Position numbers and translations under genes: made by a program. Below are positions 35,766 to 43,415 of a stretch of DNA of 64,000 nt, in pieces (the first letter of the stretch is position 1; each line of letters begins with the position of its first letter). This DNA is from Flammeovirgaceae bacterium SG7u.111. Lineage in GTDB: Bacteria; Bacteroidota; Bacteroidia; Cytophagales; Flammeovirgaceae. The stretch lies in NCBI GenBank assembly GCA_034044135.1, contig CP139021.1:1751635-1815634 (forward strand), given 5' to 3'. The notes beneath the pieces are model-generated. The model made no database searches. It was not told the DNA's origin and saw only the letters and a list, made by a program, of their open reading frames with translations.

Positions 35766-36299
35766 CTTTTCGATCAGCAACTGATTGATGCGATAAATTT
35801 GGAGGGCACGAAATCGGCTTATCAACATCGAATTGCAAATGCTAGCGACTTTACCTTTGTATTTGTGGGTGACTTTGAGGAAGAGAAACTACTCGATTTG
35901 GTCAAAAAATATTTGGGGAATATTCCTGCAGATATCACTGAAAAAGTGGCAGATCATCAGATGCGACCTAAAAAAGGAATTGCAAAAGTACATGTATCCG
36001 AAGAGATGGAGACTCCCCAAACTACTGTTAGTGTATATTTTAATGGGAAAATACCTTATTCGAAGGAGAGCAATATAGAAGCTTATATGGTAGGGGAATT
36101 ACTTAACAAACGATATATGGAGCGAATCCGAGAAGAAGAAAGCTATGGCGTAAGTGTAGGTGGTGATGTGGCATCTGTACCAGTTGGGAATTACAGCGTG
36201 AGTGTGGATTTCGATTGTAATCCTGACAAGGCAGGTGAGCTACTTAAAATTGTTTATGCTGAACTGGAGGAAACTAGGAAAGGTGGTAGATTCATCTGA
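35766..36299 (+). pseudogene. internal fragment of an M16 zinc peptidase
   Basis: About 175 codons that resemble the middle-to-C-terminal half of an M16 (PqqL/insulinase-like) peptidase: RIANASDFTFVFVGDFEEEKLLDLVKKYLG, then a second-domain start with ETPQTTVSVYFNGKIPYS and MERIREEESYGVSVGG. The HxxEH metal site and the N-terminal domain are missing, and the frame opens directly out of the palindrome region without a good start (TTG at 35799 is the only candidate). The 3' end is cut after ETRKGG at about 36287, where an unrelated broken gene begins. The fragment cannot be an active peptidase. Confidence 0.75.
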
Positions 36300-36893
36300 T
36301 TTTTTCTGTTTTGCCATTAATGAATCTTCTGATCTATCAATCAGCAAAGACAAACTCCAAATCAATGCCGTCATGCCCATATTCACAATCTGTGATAAAT
36401 AGGGATCCATGTCGTCATTGTGAGCATAGAATTCTGATTGAAAGACAACGGTAACAATCAAAGTCAAGCAAGCCAAGAAACCGAAACCATGGGCAAGAGC
36501 TCTTGCTTTCCGCGGGAAAGTCATGTAGGGCAAGATGATTATCAAAAAACAAACGGTGGTAATCCCTGAGGGGTATCCAGACAAATAAAGAAATACGAGA
36601 ACTGAAATGTATGCTGAAATAGAAAGCCAGACTGAAGCAACTACCCGCCTGCCTTTTTGGTTTAGAAACAATACCAGCAGAAACATCAAGCCTAGTATTA
36701 CATTCCATACCGCACTTGTTGTTTCCGAAATGGATATGGCAATTGACATCCATATCGTGTTAAACAGAACCCCTAGAATTGCGGCTATGTTGGAGACCCG
36801 TAGGTACCTTTTCTCAGTTACTGAGAATTCCTCGCTTACACCAATATCAGAGATTCTTTGAAAAAGAGTTCCCTTTGTATCATCAATAGGCAT
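36240..36893 (-). pseudogene. truncated membrane sensor, probably N-terminus of a nucleotide cyclase
   Basis: 217 codons. Six membrane helices lie between about residues 33 and 185, followed by a short cytoplasmic helix ending DSLMAKQKKSDE. In class III adenylate/guanylate cyclases with such N-termini this helix leads straight into a LLLNILP-type motif and the cyclase domain. Here the homologous part stops at codon GAA (36291-36293), and the last ~20 codons are read from the opposite strand of the M16 fragment. The cyclase domain is lost, so this is listed as a broken gene, though it could still express a membrane protein. The cyclase parentage is inferred from the linker only. Confidence 0.55.
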
Positions 36894-36946
36894 TTAGTTA
36901 TTCTTGTTTTCTTTAGATTATCGATTGCTTTTTAATTGTAGATAAT

Positions 36947-37231
36947 ATCCGTATATCAATACAATTCCTGACGCCCGCCGTATTTGGGTGGGCATAACCT
37001 ACTGTTTCTGTTATTCCCCTTATACTTATCCCTATAAATATAGTGCAGAAGAATTGGTTGCTGGAGGGGAAAGTGTATTCTTTTTCAAAAAAGCACCTTC
37101 TATTACTAATGGAGGATTGGCTCAACCGCTCGGCTCTAGCCGAGTGGCAACTATTTGCGTAGCCTCTGGCTACCGTTGAGCGAGACGCTCAAGAAATATT
37201 CCTCACACGGCAGGAGCCGAGCGAGAGTAAA
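36947..37231. repeat. long structured repeat R1 (attC-like), 285 bp
   Basis: First of three copies. It begins ATCCGTATATCAATAC and ends GCGAGAGTAAA. It contains CTCGGCTCTAGCCGAG, GTAGCC/GGCTAC and GAGCGAGACGCTC hairpins. An open frame of about 46 shared codons (plus strand, ending in CVASGYR) runs through all copies but is more likely a by-product. It lies just after the 3' end of cassette gene 1 (minus direction), where an attC would be, and accounts for most of the gene-free 36894-37267. Confidence 0.8.
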
Positions 37232-37266
37232 GTGATGGCCTAAAGCGGCTCTTCATGCTCACCATT

Positions 37267-37276
37267 GTTAGCGCAT
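37267..37276. repeat. cassette 1 terminal inverted repeat, left
   Basis: GTTAGCGCAT, exact reverse complement of ATGCGCTAAC at 37902-37911. The stop codon of cassette gene 1 lies within it. Confidence 0.8.
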
Positions 37277-37894
37277 GTTTTTATTTTCATTCTGTTCAAA
37301 AAAATTCTTAACCATCTTTTTCTGTTCTGGATTTAACAGGTTGTAATTGAATTCAGTTAGTTCGTTTATCTCCAACTGATTAAAATACTTGTCATGTAGT
37401 TCAACTAATCGATCCTTTGAAAGTGGTTCGAATTTTATTTTCAATTCATCTCTTATTATTTCTAGAAATAATCGTTCTTTGTCAGTAGTTTCGGAATCTG
37501 GTTTCGAATAATATTTAATGGTATCGCCTTCATCATATGACAATTGTTCTATTGCAAACCATCCTACGTGATAACCTAATGATAAAAATTCTTCAAAGCT
37601 TTCAGCAACAATAATGTTGTTTTTATTCGACATTGGTACTGTCATGACGATTGGACCATCGTTTATTTCTGAATTACCTTCGGTAATAAATCCGAAATGA
37701 ACACCCTCGCCTCCTGTTGTTGCGAAAGTCATCGAGTTTTTAGGTGTACAGAAGTAATTATAATTTTCTAATGGTCTGATAGGAATAAGTCCACAATAAT
37801 CAACATGATTAAACCATTTCTTTCCAAACCGTTTTTTAATCAGTTCGTCAAATCTCCAAAAGTCTTTAATTCCAATCATTACTATTATGTCCAA
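37268..37894 (-). CDS. cassette gene 1, unknown 208-residue protein
   Basis: 208 residues, no signal peptide or membrane helix. A conserved-looking core reads MTFATTGGEGVHFGFI, then DGPIVMTVPM and IIVAESFEEFLSLGYHVGWFAIEQL, a layout reminiscent of SMI1/KNR4-type or immunity-like small proteins, but I do not recognise the family. The DNA is more AT-rich than the neighbouring glycosyltransferase genes. The gene exactly fills the space between two 10-base inverted repeats, with its stop codon inside the left one, and lies between repeats R1 and R2. The alternative start ATG at 37879 would remove five residues. Confidence 0.65.
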   Translation of the reverse strand: MDIIVMIGIKDFWRFDELIKKRFGKKWFNHVDYCGLIPIRPLENYNYFCTPKNSMTFATTGGEGVHFGFITEGNSEINDGPIVMTVPMSNKNNIIVAESFEEFLSLGYHVGWFAIEQLSYDEGDTIKYYSKPDSETTDKERLFLEIIRDELKIKFEPLSKDRLVELHDKYFNQLEINELTEFNYNLLNPEQKKMVKNFFEQNENKNMR

Positions 37895-37901
37895 ACCAAA
37901 T

Positions 37902-37911
37902 ATGCGCTAAC
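37902..37911. repeat. cassette 1 terminal inverted repeat, right
   Basis: ATGCGCTAAC, complementary to 37267-37276 and directly joined to repeat R2. Confidence 0.8.
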
Positions 37912-38195
37912 ATCCGTATATCAATACAATTCCTGATGCCCACCGTATTTGGGTGGGCATCACCTACTATTCTTGTTATTTCCATTATACTTATCCTCTA
38001 AATATAGTGCAGAAGAATTGGTTGCTGGAGGAGAAAGTGTATTCTTTTTCAAGAAAGCACCTTTTTTTACTAATGGAGGACTGGCCCAACCGCTCGGCTC
38101 TAGCCGAGTGGTAACTATTTTTGTAGCCTCTGGCTACCGTTGAGCGAGACGCTCAAGAAATATTCCTCACTCGGCTAGAGCCGAGCGAGAGTAAA
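37912..38195. repeat. long structured repeat R2 (attC-like), 284 bp
   Basis: Second copy, nearly the length of R1 and closely similar. The arm 38090-38110 (CCGCTCGGCTCTAGCCGAGTG) pairs 20 of 21 with 38168-38188 across a loop that itself holds two smaller hairpins, giving a large branched fold. It separates cassette genes 1 and 2 and accounts for the gene-free 37895-38230. Confidence 0.82.
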
Positions 38196-38217
38196 ACGTT
38201 ATGCTTTTTTAGTCTTT

Positions 38218-38227
38218 GTTGCCATTC
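38218..38227. repeat. cassette 2 terminal inverted repeat, left
   Basis: GTTGCCATTC, complementary at 9 of 10 positions to GAATGGTAAC at 39005-39014. Confidence 0.75.
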
Positions 38228-38230
38228 TTT

Positions 38231-38995
38231 TTAACTATTTGACGAGAATTCAGATATTAATCTACATTTATCGCATTTGAAAGCATAAAAAACGTTAGGA
38301 ACTACTCTTTCAACTAACCAATCATCTCCACAATTAGGACATTTTCGTTTTTTGTCTTTTTTCTTCCCCCAAGCTCTGTAATTAAAAAGATAATAATATG
38401 TTGGAATGCCAGTAACTTCTTCTATTTTTTTACAACACTCAATACCTTGTTTACTCAATTCACTATTGTTACTTTGTAATTGATTTTGAGCCCATTTTTC
38501 CCCAACTGCTCCATTAAACCAAAGCCCTTCAATTCTCACGTAATTGTTTTCCCAAAAGTTTATATCGCTATAACATTCTTCATCATAATAGGTATATGGT
38601 ATTTTATATAATGGAATTTGTTTTAACGAAACTCCTTCAATTAATGGAGAAAAACGTGCTGTTTTGAGAATTATAAACTCTTTCTTTTCAGGAATTTGTA
38701 TTTCTCCAAATTCAGGGTCTATTTCCAAATAATGAAACTCCATTAAGCAACTTAATTCTTTCTCAATTTTAGACCTCCATTTATTGGCATATATAGTAGA
38801 GTTAGTTTCTTTAAATGAATCAGGTTCAGGGCAAAATAAATTTAAGCTTACACCATTTTCAATAGATACATATTGCCATTCTTCATTAATAATTTGTCTC
38901 GAATCATAAAGTGATTGGAAATAGAAATCAGCTATTTCAAAAAATTTCTCTGTTCCAACATTCTTACCTATAATATTTAGCTTTACTATATGCAT
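38231..38995 (-). CDS. cassette gene 2, Zn-ribbon protein (DUF2310-like)
   Basis: 254 residues from the ATG at 38995. The frame runs on upstream into repeat R3, so the longer version is rejected; GGAGG precedes the chosen ATG closely. The C-terminus carries a zinc ribbon, KRKCPNCGDDW ... FKCDKCRLIS, preceded by GIPTYYYLFNYRAWG. This resembles DUF2310 proteins, described as Zn-ribbon, possibly nucleic-acid-binding. No signal peptide. The gene is AT-rich, lies between R2 and R3, and is bounded by a private inverted repeat, like cassette gene 1. Same direction as that gene. Confidence 0.7.
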   Translation of the reverse strand: MHIVKLNIIGKNVGTEKFFEIADFYFQSLYDSRQIINEEWQYVSIENGVSLNLFCPEPDSFKETNSTIYANKWRSKIEKELSCLMEFHYLEIDPEFGEIQIPEKKEFIILKTARFSPLIEGVSLKQIPLYKIPYTYYDEECYSDINFWENNYVRIEGLWFNGAVGEKWAQNQLQSNNSELSKQGIECCKKIEEVTGIPTYYYLFNYRAWGKKKDKKRKCPNCGDDWLVERVVPNVFYAFKCDKCRLISEFSSNS

Positions 38996-39004
38996 TCCTC
39001 CAAT

Positions 39005-39014
39005 GAATGGTAAC
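39005..39014. repeat. cassette 2 terminal inverted repeat, right
   Basis: GAATGGTAAC, joined directly to repeat R3. Confidence 0.75.
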
Positions 39015-39255
39015 ATCCGTATATCAATACAATTCCTGATGCCCGCTGTATTTGGGTGGGTATCATCCACTTTTGTTGTTATTTCCATTATACTTATCCT
39101 CTAAATATAGTGCAGAAGAATTGGTTGCTGGAGGGGAAAGTGTATTCTTTTTCAAAAAAGCACCTTCTATTACTAATAGAGGACTGGCTCAACCGCTCGG
39201 CTCTAGCCGAGTGGTAACTATTTGCGTAGCCTCTGGCTACCGTTGAGCGAGCGAG
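39015..39255. repeat. long structured repeat R3 (attC-like), shortened copy
   Basis: Third copy, beginning ATCCGTATATCAATAC like the others but lacking about 45 bases at the right end. The lost part lies between two GAGCGAG direct repeats, suggesting a deletion between them. It ends just before the divergent glycosyltransferase cluster and explains most of 38996-39325. Confidence 0.78.
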
Positions 39256-39325
39256 ATTTCCATCAACCTTTTCCCTTTCTCCTCCCAATTTTTTAAACTT
39301 ACGGCTCAAACATAGCTGAACATCC

Positions 39326-40480
39326 TTGAAATCAAATTACACCTCTGTTTTTGCCACTTTCGATCCCTATCCTTCTTACAAAGGCTCAGCCATCCACATT
39401 GAAAAAGTGACGGAGACGCTGTCCCAAGAATTTCCCGACACGCTCTTGCTCAGCCTAGGGCGACATTTGGACAAGCCTTTTCTCCCTTCCATCACGCATA
39501 TAGAAGCTCCGCTCGAAGAACCGAACTACCTCAAAAGGGGCATGGCGTTTTCCGCTTGGGCAGATGAGGTCTTGGCGCAGCAGTACAACTTGAAAATTGG
39601 GCATTTTAGGGATATTTGGAGCGGATTGCCCATCATCGCCCGCCCGCATGTCACCAGCGTATTCGAGGTGAACGGGCTGCCTTCCATCGAGCTGGTGAAC
39701 AGGTATCCGTTCATTGGGCAAGATACGGTAAGCAAAATCCGGGCAATGGAAAATGAATGCTTGGAGAAAAGCCAGCTGATCATTTGCCCCTCGGAAACTA
39801 TTAAAAAGCACCTTCTTTCCAGAGGGGTTTGGGCAGGGAAAATACGTGTAATTCCCAACGGAGCGGATATTCCCGAGGCTAAGCCTAGGCCAGAAGGGCT
39901 GCCCGAAGAGTACATCGTTTACTTTGGGGCGTTGCAGCCTTGGCAAGGGGTGGGCACGCTGCTCAAAGCCATGCAGTACCTACGGGATAAACCCCATTTG
40001 AAATTGGTGATTTGTTCTTCTCACAAACCCAAGTTTTCGCGCCCTTTCCAGAAAATGGTGGAAAAGTTGGAAATAGGGGAGCAGGTAGTTTGGAAATACC
40101 AGCTGCACAAAGATGTTCTCCATCAGATACTCCAACATGCCATGTGCAGCATAGCCCCGCTTACCGAATGCAGCCGGAATTTGGAGCAGGGCTGCTCTCC
40201 TTTGAAAATCTTCGAGAGCATGGCTTGCAAAACACCCATTATAGCTTCAGACTTGCCGGTGATAAGGGAAATATTGGCACCTGACGTGGAGTGTAAGCTG
40301 TTCCGAGCAGAACGACCAGCAGACTTGGCAAGGTGCATCCGTCTACTGAGCGACTATCCAAGCCTTCGGAAAGAAATAGTAAAAAATGCTTATACTAAGT
40401 TGATAAAAAATTATACTTGGGATATAATTAACAAAAAATTATCGGCAATTTACAAGAATATAGATCAATTGGTTTATTAG
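39326..40480 (+). CDS. GT-B glycosyltransferase (family 4 type)
   Basis: 384 residues. N-terminal domain from FATFDPYPSYKGSAIHIEKVTETL, C-terminal Rossmann half with IRVIPNGADIPEAKPRP, VYFGALQPWQGVGTLLKAM and the donor-site acidic stretch SPLKIFESMACKTPIIASDLPVIREI. This is the standard GT4 layout for transfer from a nucleotide sugar. The start is TTG at 39326, since a TGA lies 9 bases upstream and the next ATG would remove over 60 residues. First gene of a five-gene set that contains two more GT-B-like proteins; the glycan product is unknown. Confidence 0.88.
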   Translation: MKSNYTSVFATFDPYPSYKGSAIHIEKVTETLSQEFPDTLLLSLGRHLDKPFLPSITHIEAPLEEPNYLKRGMAFSAWADEVLAQQYNLKIGHFRDIWSGLPIIARPHVTSVFEVNGLPSIELVNRYPFIGQDTVSKIRAMENECLEKSQLIICPSETIKKHLLSRGVWAGKIRVIPNGADIPEAKPRPEGLPEEYIVYFGALQPWQGVGTLLKAMQYLRDKPHLKLVICSSHKPKFSRPFQKMVEKLEIGEQVVWKYQLHKDVLHQILQHAMCSIAPLTECSRNLEQGCSPLKIFESMACKTPIIASDLPVIREILAPDVECKLFRAERPADLARCIRLLSDYPSLRKEIVKNAYTKLIKNYTWDIINKKLSAIYKNIDQLVY

Positions 40481-40498
40481 ACAATAACAACATAAAAC

Positions 40499-41545
40499 AT
40501 GAGTGCAGCCAAAGTTAGATACAGTGATTTCACCCCTGAGCAAAAGCAGTTTGTAGATGAAAAGACATTGAGCGCCACAATGAAAATTAGTAGGTGGCTT
40601 GCTTTCCTAAGTAAAGTTTCCAGGTTCGATAAGGAGAATGACGGTAAGATCAAGAAACTGATGACTGTTGGTATAGTCAGTTTTGTAGTAGCTGTTGTGT
40701 GTTTCATTGTAGCCATGGTTTCCGAAACATTGGTGATTGCAGCGGGTTCGGTATTGCTGATAGCGGTTGGAATTGGGCTGTTTGTATGGAGAAGCCAACT
40801 CAAAAAAAACGATATAAATGATTACCTCAGGTTATTCTTTTTGCCTGTTTTACACGTGCTTGAGGCAAAATCTGGAAGCCAAGCCAAGCTTTCAGCAAGT
40901 TTGGATTTTAGGATTCCGAGAAAGGCGCTCACTCCCGAACAAAGCAAAGTAGGTGTAAGAAAGCTGAAAGCCTACTCGCCCAAGTACGTAGCTGCTAAAG
41001 TTACCATGAAGGATCAATCGGTCTTGGAATTTGCCGTAGCCGATGAGATTAAGGATTTTTCGTGGACGAAAACAAGTGCCAGTGGGAAAACGAAATTTAA
41101 GAACAAATCGAAGTTTGTGCACCAATGCCTCATTAAAATGACCTTGGCTAAGTCGGAATATACATGGCAAGGAACTACCGCTCCAGAGATGACAGTGGAG
41201 GAGCATAATGAGACGTATATTGTAAAAAAGAAAGTTAAGCTGAAGACCGAGGGGAAAGAAAACGTACTGAAGGTAAATGCTTTTTTTGGGGCGATGCAAA
41301 GTATTTATGAACAGTTTGATGCTAAAAATCCTGCCAATCAGGCTAATGCGGATGCTGAAAAACCACGAAGGGAAAGGGAAGATGGAGAGCATGAAGAATA
41401 TTACGACGATAGAATGGACATGATGGTATTGCCCTACATCTGGTACGGCAGCCAGTTCGACCAGTACGATTACGACAGCGTCGAGTACATGGAATCTGGC
41501 GATTACGCCATGGACGATGATTCGGTTACCGCTTTTGATAGTTGA
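40499..41545 (+). CDS. membrane protein of the glycosyltransferase cluster, unknown
   Basis: 348 residues. Two membrane helices at about 57-78 and 80-98 are followed by a large cytoplasmic part with many Lys residues, an Ala/Asn/Glu/Arg linker (about 280-305) and an acidic Tyr/Asp/Met-rich tail (EHEEYYDDRMDMM...DQYDYDSVEYME). No family is recognised. It starts 18 bases after the first glycosyltransferase gene and is presumably cotranscribed. A membrane anchor or regulator for the cluster is possible but not shown. Confidence 0.7.
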   Translation: MSAAKVRYSDFTPEQKQFVDEKTLSATMKISRWLAFLSKVSRFDKENDGKIKKLMTVGIVSFVVAVVCFIVAMVSETLVIAAGSVLLIAVGIGLFVWRSQLKKNDINDYLRLFFLPVLHVLEAKSGSQAKLSASLDFRIPRKALTPEQSKVGVRKLKAYSPKYVAAKVTMKDQSVLEFAVADEIKDFSWTKTSASGKTKFKNKSKFVHQCLIKMTLAKSEYTWQGTTAPEMTVEEHNETYIVKKKVKLKTEGKENVLKVNAFFGAMQSIYEQFDAKNPANQANADAEKPRREREDGEHEEYYDDRMDMMVLPYIWYGSQFDQYDYDSVEYMESGDYAMDDDSVTAFDS

Positions 41546-41586
41546 GGAGGAAAATATGACTTTGTGAAAAAAAATAATGCTGGCGC

Positions 41587-41599
41587 GAGCGTCTCGCTC
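41587..41599. repeat. short palindrome shared with the cassette repeats
   Basis: GAGCGTCTCGCTC, the exact reverse complement of the GAGCGAGACGCTC hairpin found in repeats R1 and R2. It lies in the 144-base gap within the glycosyltransferase cluster. Confidence 0.5.
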
Positions 41600-41689
41600 G
41601 TGTCCTTTCTTCATGCCATGATCCCCTTGAATTGTCCCTTAGTTGCCAGTTCTGTTTTAACGAGCAACTAGTAACCAGTAACTAGAAAA

Positions 41690-42790
41690 ATGCCCAAACT
41701 ACTTTGGCTTACAGATAATTACCCACCCCAGCGAGGGGGAATGTCCCAATCTTGCGACCGGATTGTGAATGGACTGAGGTGTGCTGGCTTTACCATCGAA
41801 ATCATCCATTTTGTAAATAAAGGAAGGAAACTTGCCCGAAAGCAACAGCAAAATGGAGGCTATACCGCCATGCCTTTTGCAGGCAGCGAGGCGCATGTGC
41901 TCAACCTGACGTGGAACTACATTAAGACGTTGGGCGAGTTTGACTATATCGTCTGTTTTGGAGGCTATTTGTCCATGATCGGCGCGCCTGTTTTTTCCAA
42001 ATGGTCAGGTACTGCCTTGGTTACGCTGATTCGGGGCAACGACTTGGACAACTCCATTTTTACACCCAGAAAGCGTAGCGTGTTGGAAGATGCACTTCGC
42101 CAGTCCGAGTTTGTATTCACCGTCAGTAGCGATAAGGCGGAAAAGGTGAGGAAATGGCTTGGGCACGAAGCGGTTCATTATATCCCTAATGGGATCGATA
42201 AAAAAGAATGGATTCCCACCGCAAGTGAAACAGACTTTGCCCAAACTTGGAAAGAGACCAACAGTGCTGGCAAGCTTACCTTGGGGCTTTTTGGGCAATT
42301 GAAAGATAAAAAAGGGCTGGATTTTTTCCTCGAAGCTTTGCGCAGAACGAGCTTGGCAGAAAAAGCACATTTGCTGCTTATAGGCGAAATAGAAGAGTAT
42401 TTGATGGATGAACTAGAGCAAATGGCTTGTACCTTCACCCTTCTTCCTTTCCATGACCGCTACGAGCTGATGAAATACTACCTCTGCTGCGATGCCTTGG
42501 TGATCCCTTCTTTTTACGACGGCATGCCCAATGTGTTGCTAGAAGCTGGAGCTTTAGGGAAAAACATCATAGCTTCCGAGGTAGATGGCATGGCAGACAT
42601 ACTCGAACACGGGAACGATGGGTTGTTGTTCGCACCGGGAAATGAAGACGAATGCCGAAAGGTTTTGTACCAATATTTTGCGATGCCCGAGGAGGAACGA
42701 AACCTGCTAGGCGAGCGCTTGAAATCAAAAATTGAAAACCAATATTCTCAAGAACATGAAATCGAAGCATATAAAAAATTCCTTGCCTAA
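41690..42790 (+). CDS. GT-B glycosyltransferase (family 4 type)
   Basis: 366 residues. Starts LLWLTDNYPPQRGGMSQSCDRIV, the usual Gly-rich acceptor loop of GT4 enzymes. Later come VHYIPNGIDKKEW, LGLFGQLKDKKGLDFFLEAL, and the donor motif PSFYDGMPNVLLEAGALGKNIIASEVDGMADIL. All elements of a working retaining GT4 are present. It overlaps the next gene by 35 bases, so they are coupled. Acceptor and sugar unknown. Confidence 0.9.
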   Translation: MPKLLWLTDNYPPQRGGMSQSCDRIVNGLRCAGFTIEIIHFVNKGRKLARKQQQNGGYTAMPFAGSEAHVLNLTWNYIKTLGEFDYIVCFGGYLSMIGAPVFSKWSGTALVTLIRGNDLDNSIFTPRKRSVLEDALRQSEFVFTVSSDKAEKVRKWLGHEAVHYIPNGIDKKEWIPTASETDFAQTWKETNSAGKLTLGLFGQLKDKKGLDFFLEALRRTSLAEKAHLLLIGEIEEYLMDELEQMACTFTLLPFHDRYELMKYYLCCDALVIPSFYDGMPNVLLEAGALGKNIIASEVDGMADILEHGNDGLLFAPGNEDECRKVLYQYFAMPEEERNLLGERLKSKIENQYSQEHEIEAYKKFLA

Positions 42791-43415
42791 AGCTTTTATA
42801 GCGCTTGTTTTACTAGCTTTTTGTGCTTGTTCCGATAAAAAAGAGTCTGTACAAAACGAAGAGCAAGTCGAGCAATTAGCCACTCCGGATGCCGCTCCTG
42901 TCAGTTCTGTTAAGGAGTTTTACATTAGTAATAAGGAGAATATTTCTCTAGCAGTTGTTACGGTTGATGGCCCAAGTTTGAACATCAACGTAGGAGGGGA
43001 AATGTTGTTTGGCGACCTAAAAGGGGAAAAAAGGAAGTATTACGATCAGCAGAACCAACTCGTCTATTCGGTGAAGCACAAAGCTGGGGAGTCTTTTAAA
43101 CTGCGGGACAAGGACGAAAAGTTGCTTTGGAAAGTGAAGGTTGCGGGTGATAAAGTTAAAATAGCCAACAACGAGGAAATGACGAATCCTTACCAAATAA
43201 ATGTGTACGAAGAGGGAAGGGTGAAATTGAAATTGGGAGAGGAAGATCGGGGCAGTATTCGGTACGAAAAAGGTGCTGCTATGATGGAAGTGAACGGAAC
43301 ATATTTCTTAAGAAATTTCACGGGTTCTCATGCTCCGGGTGTGTTGATGATTTCCGAGATGGATGAAACGGAGAAGTTCGTGATTTGCGCTGAGCTAGCA
43401 AAGTTGGGGAAATGA
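42756..43415 (+). CDS. small lipoprotein of the glycosyltransferase cluster
   Basis: 219 residues from the ATG at 42756 (the in-frame TTG-type start 24 bases upstream adds no signal-peptide feature). The signal peptide has the core FIALVLLAF and then CAC, giving a lipidated Cys at about 24. The mature part has alternating strand-like segments (LNINVGGEMLFGDLKG, KYYDQQNQLVYSVKHKAGESFKLRD) and no known domain. The start lies inside the preceding glycosyltransferase gene and the stop overlaps the next gene (ATGA), so it is locked into the operon. Function unknown. Confidence 0.7.
   Translation: MKSKHIKNSLPKAFIALVLLAFCACSDKKESVQNEEQVEQLATPDAAPVSSVKEFYISNKENISLAVVTVDGPSLNINVGGEMLFGDLKGEKRKYYDQQNQLVYSVKHKAGESFKLRDKDEKLLWKVKVAGDKVKIANNEEMTNPYQINVYEEGRVKLKLGEEDRGSIRYEKGAAMMEVNGTYFLRNFTGSHAPGVLMISEMDETEKFVICAELAKLGK

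Noticed and set aside
36988-37179. Small plus-strand frames repeated in R1, R2 and R3 (63-64 codons)
   Set aside because: They run through hairpin-rich repeat DNA, the opposite strand is open too, and differences between copies do not favour silent changes. Best seen as part of the repeat, not genes.
36947-38195. CRISPR array interpretation of the long repeats
   Set aside because: Repeats are ~285 bp, the intervals are whole genes of 640-800 bp, and no cas gene is present.
38996-39088. N-terminal extension of cassette gene 2 into repeat R3
   Set aside because: The added residues are translated repeat sequence; the ATG at 38995 just inside the cassette boundary is a better start.
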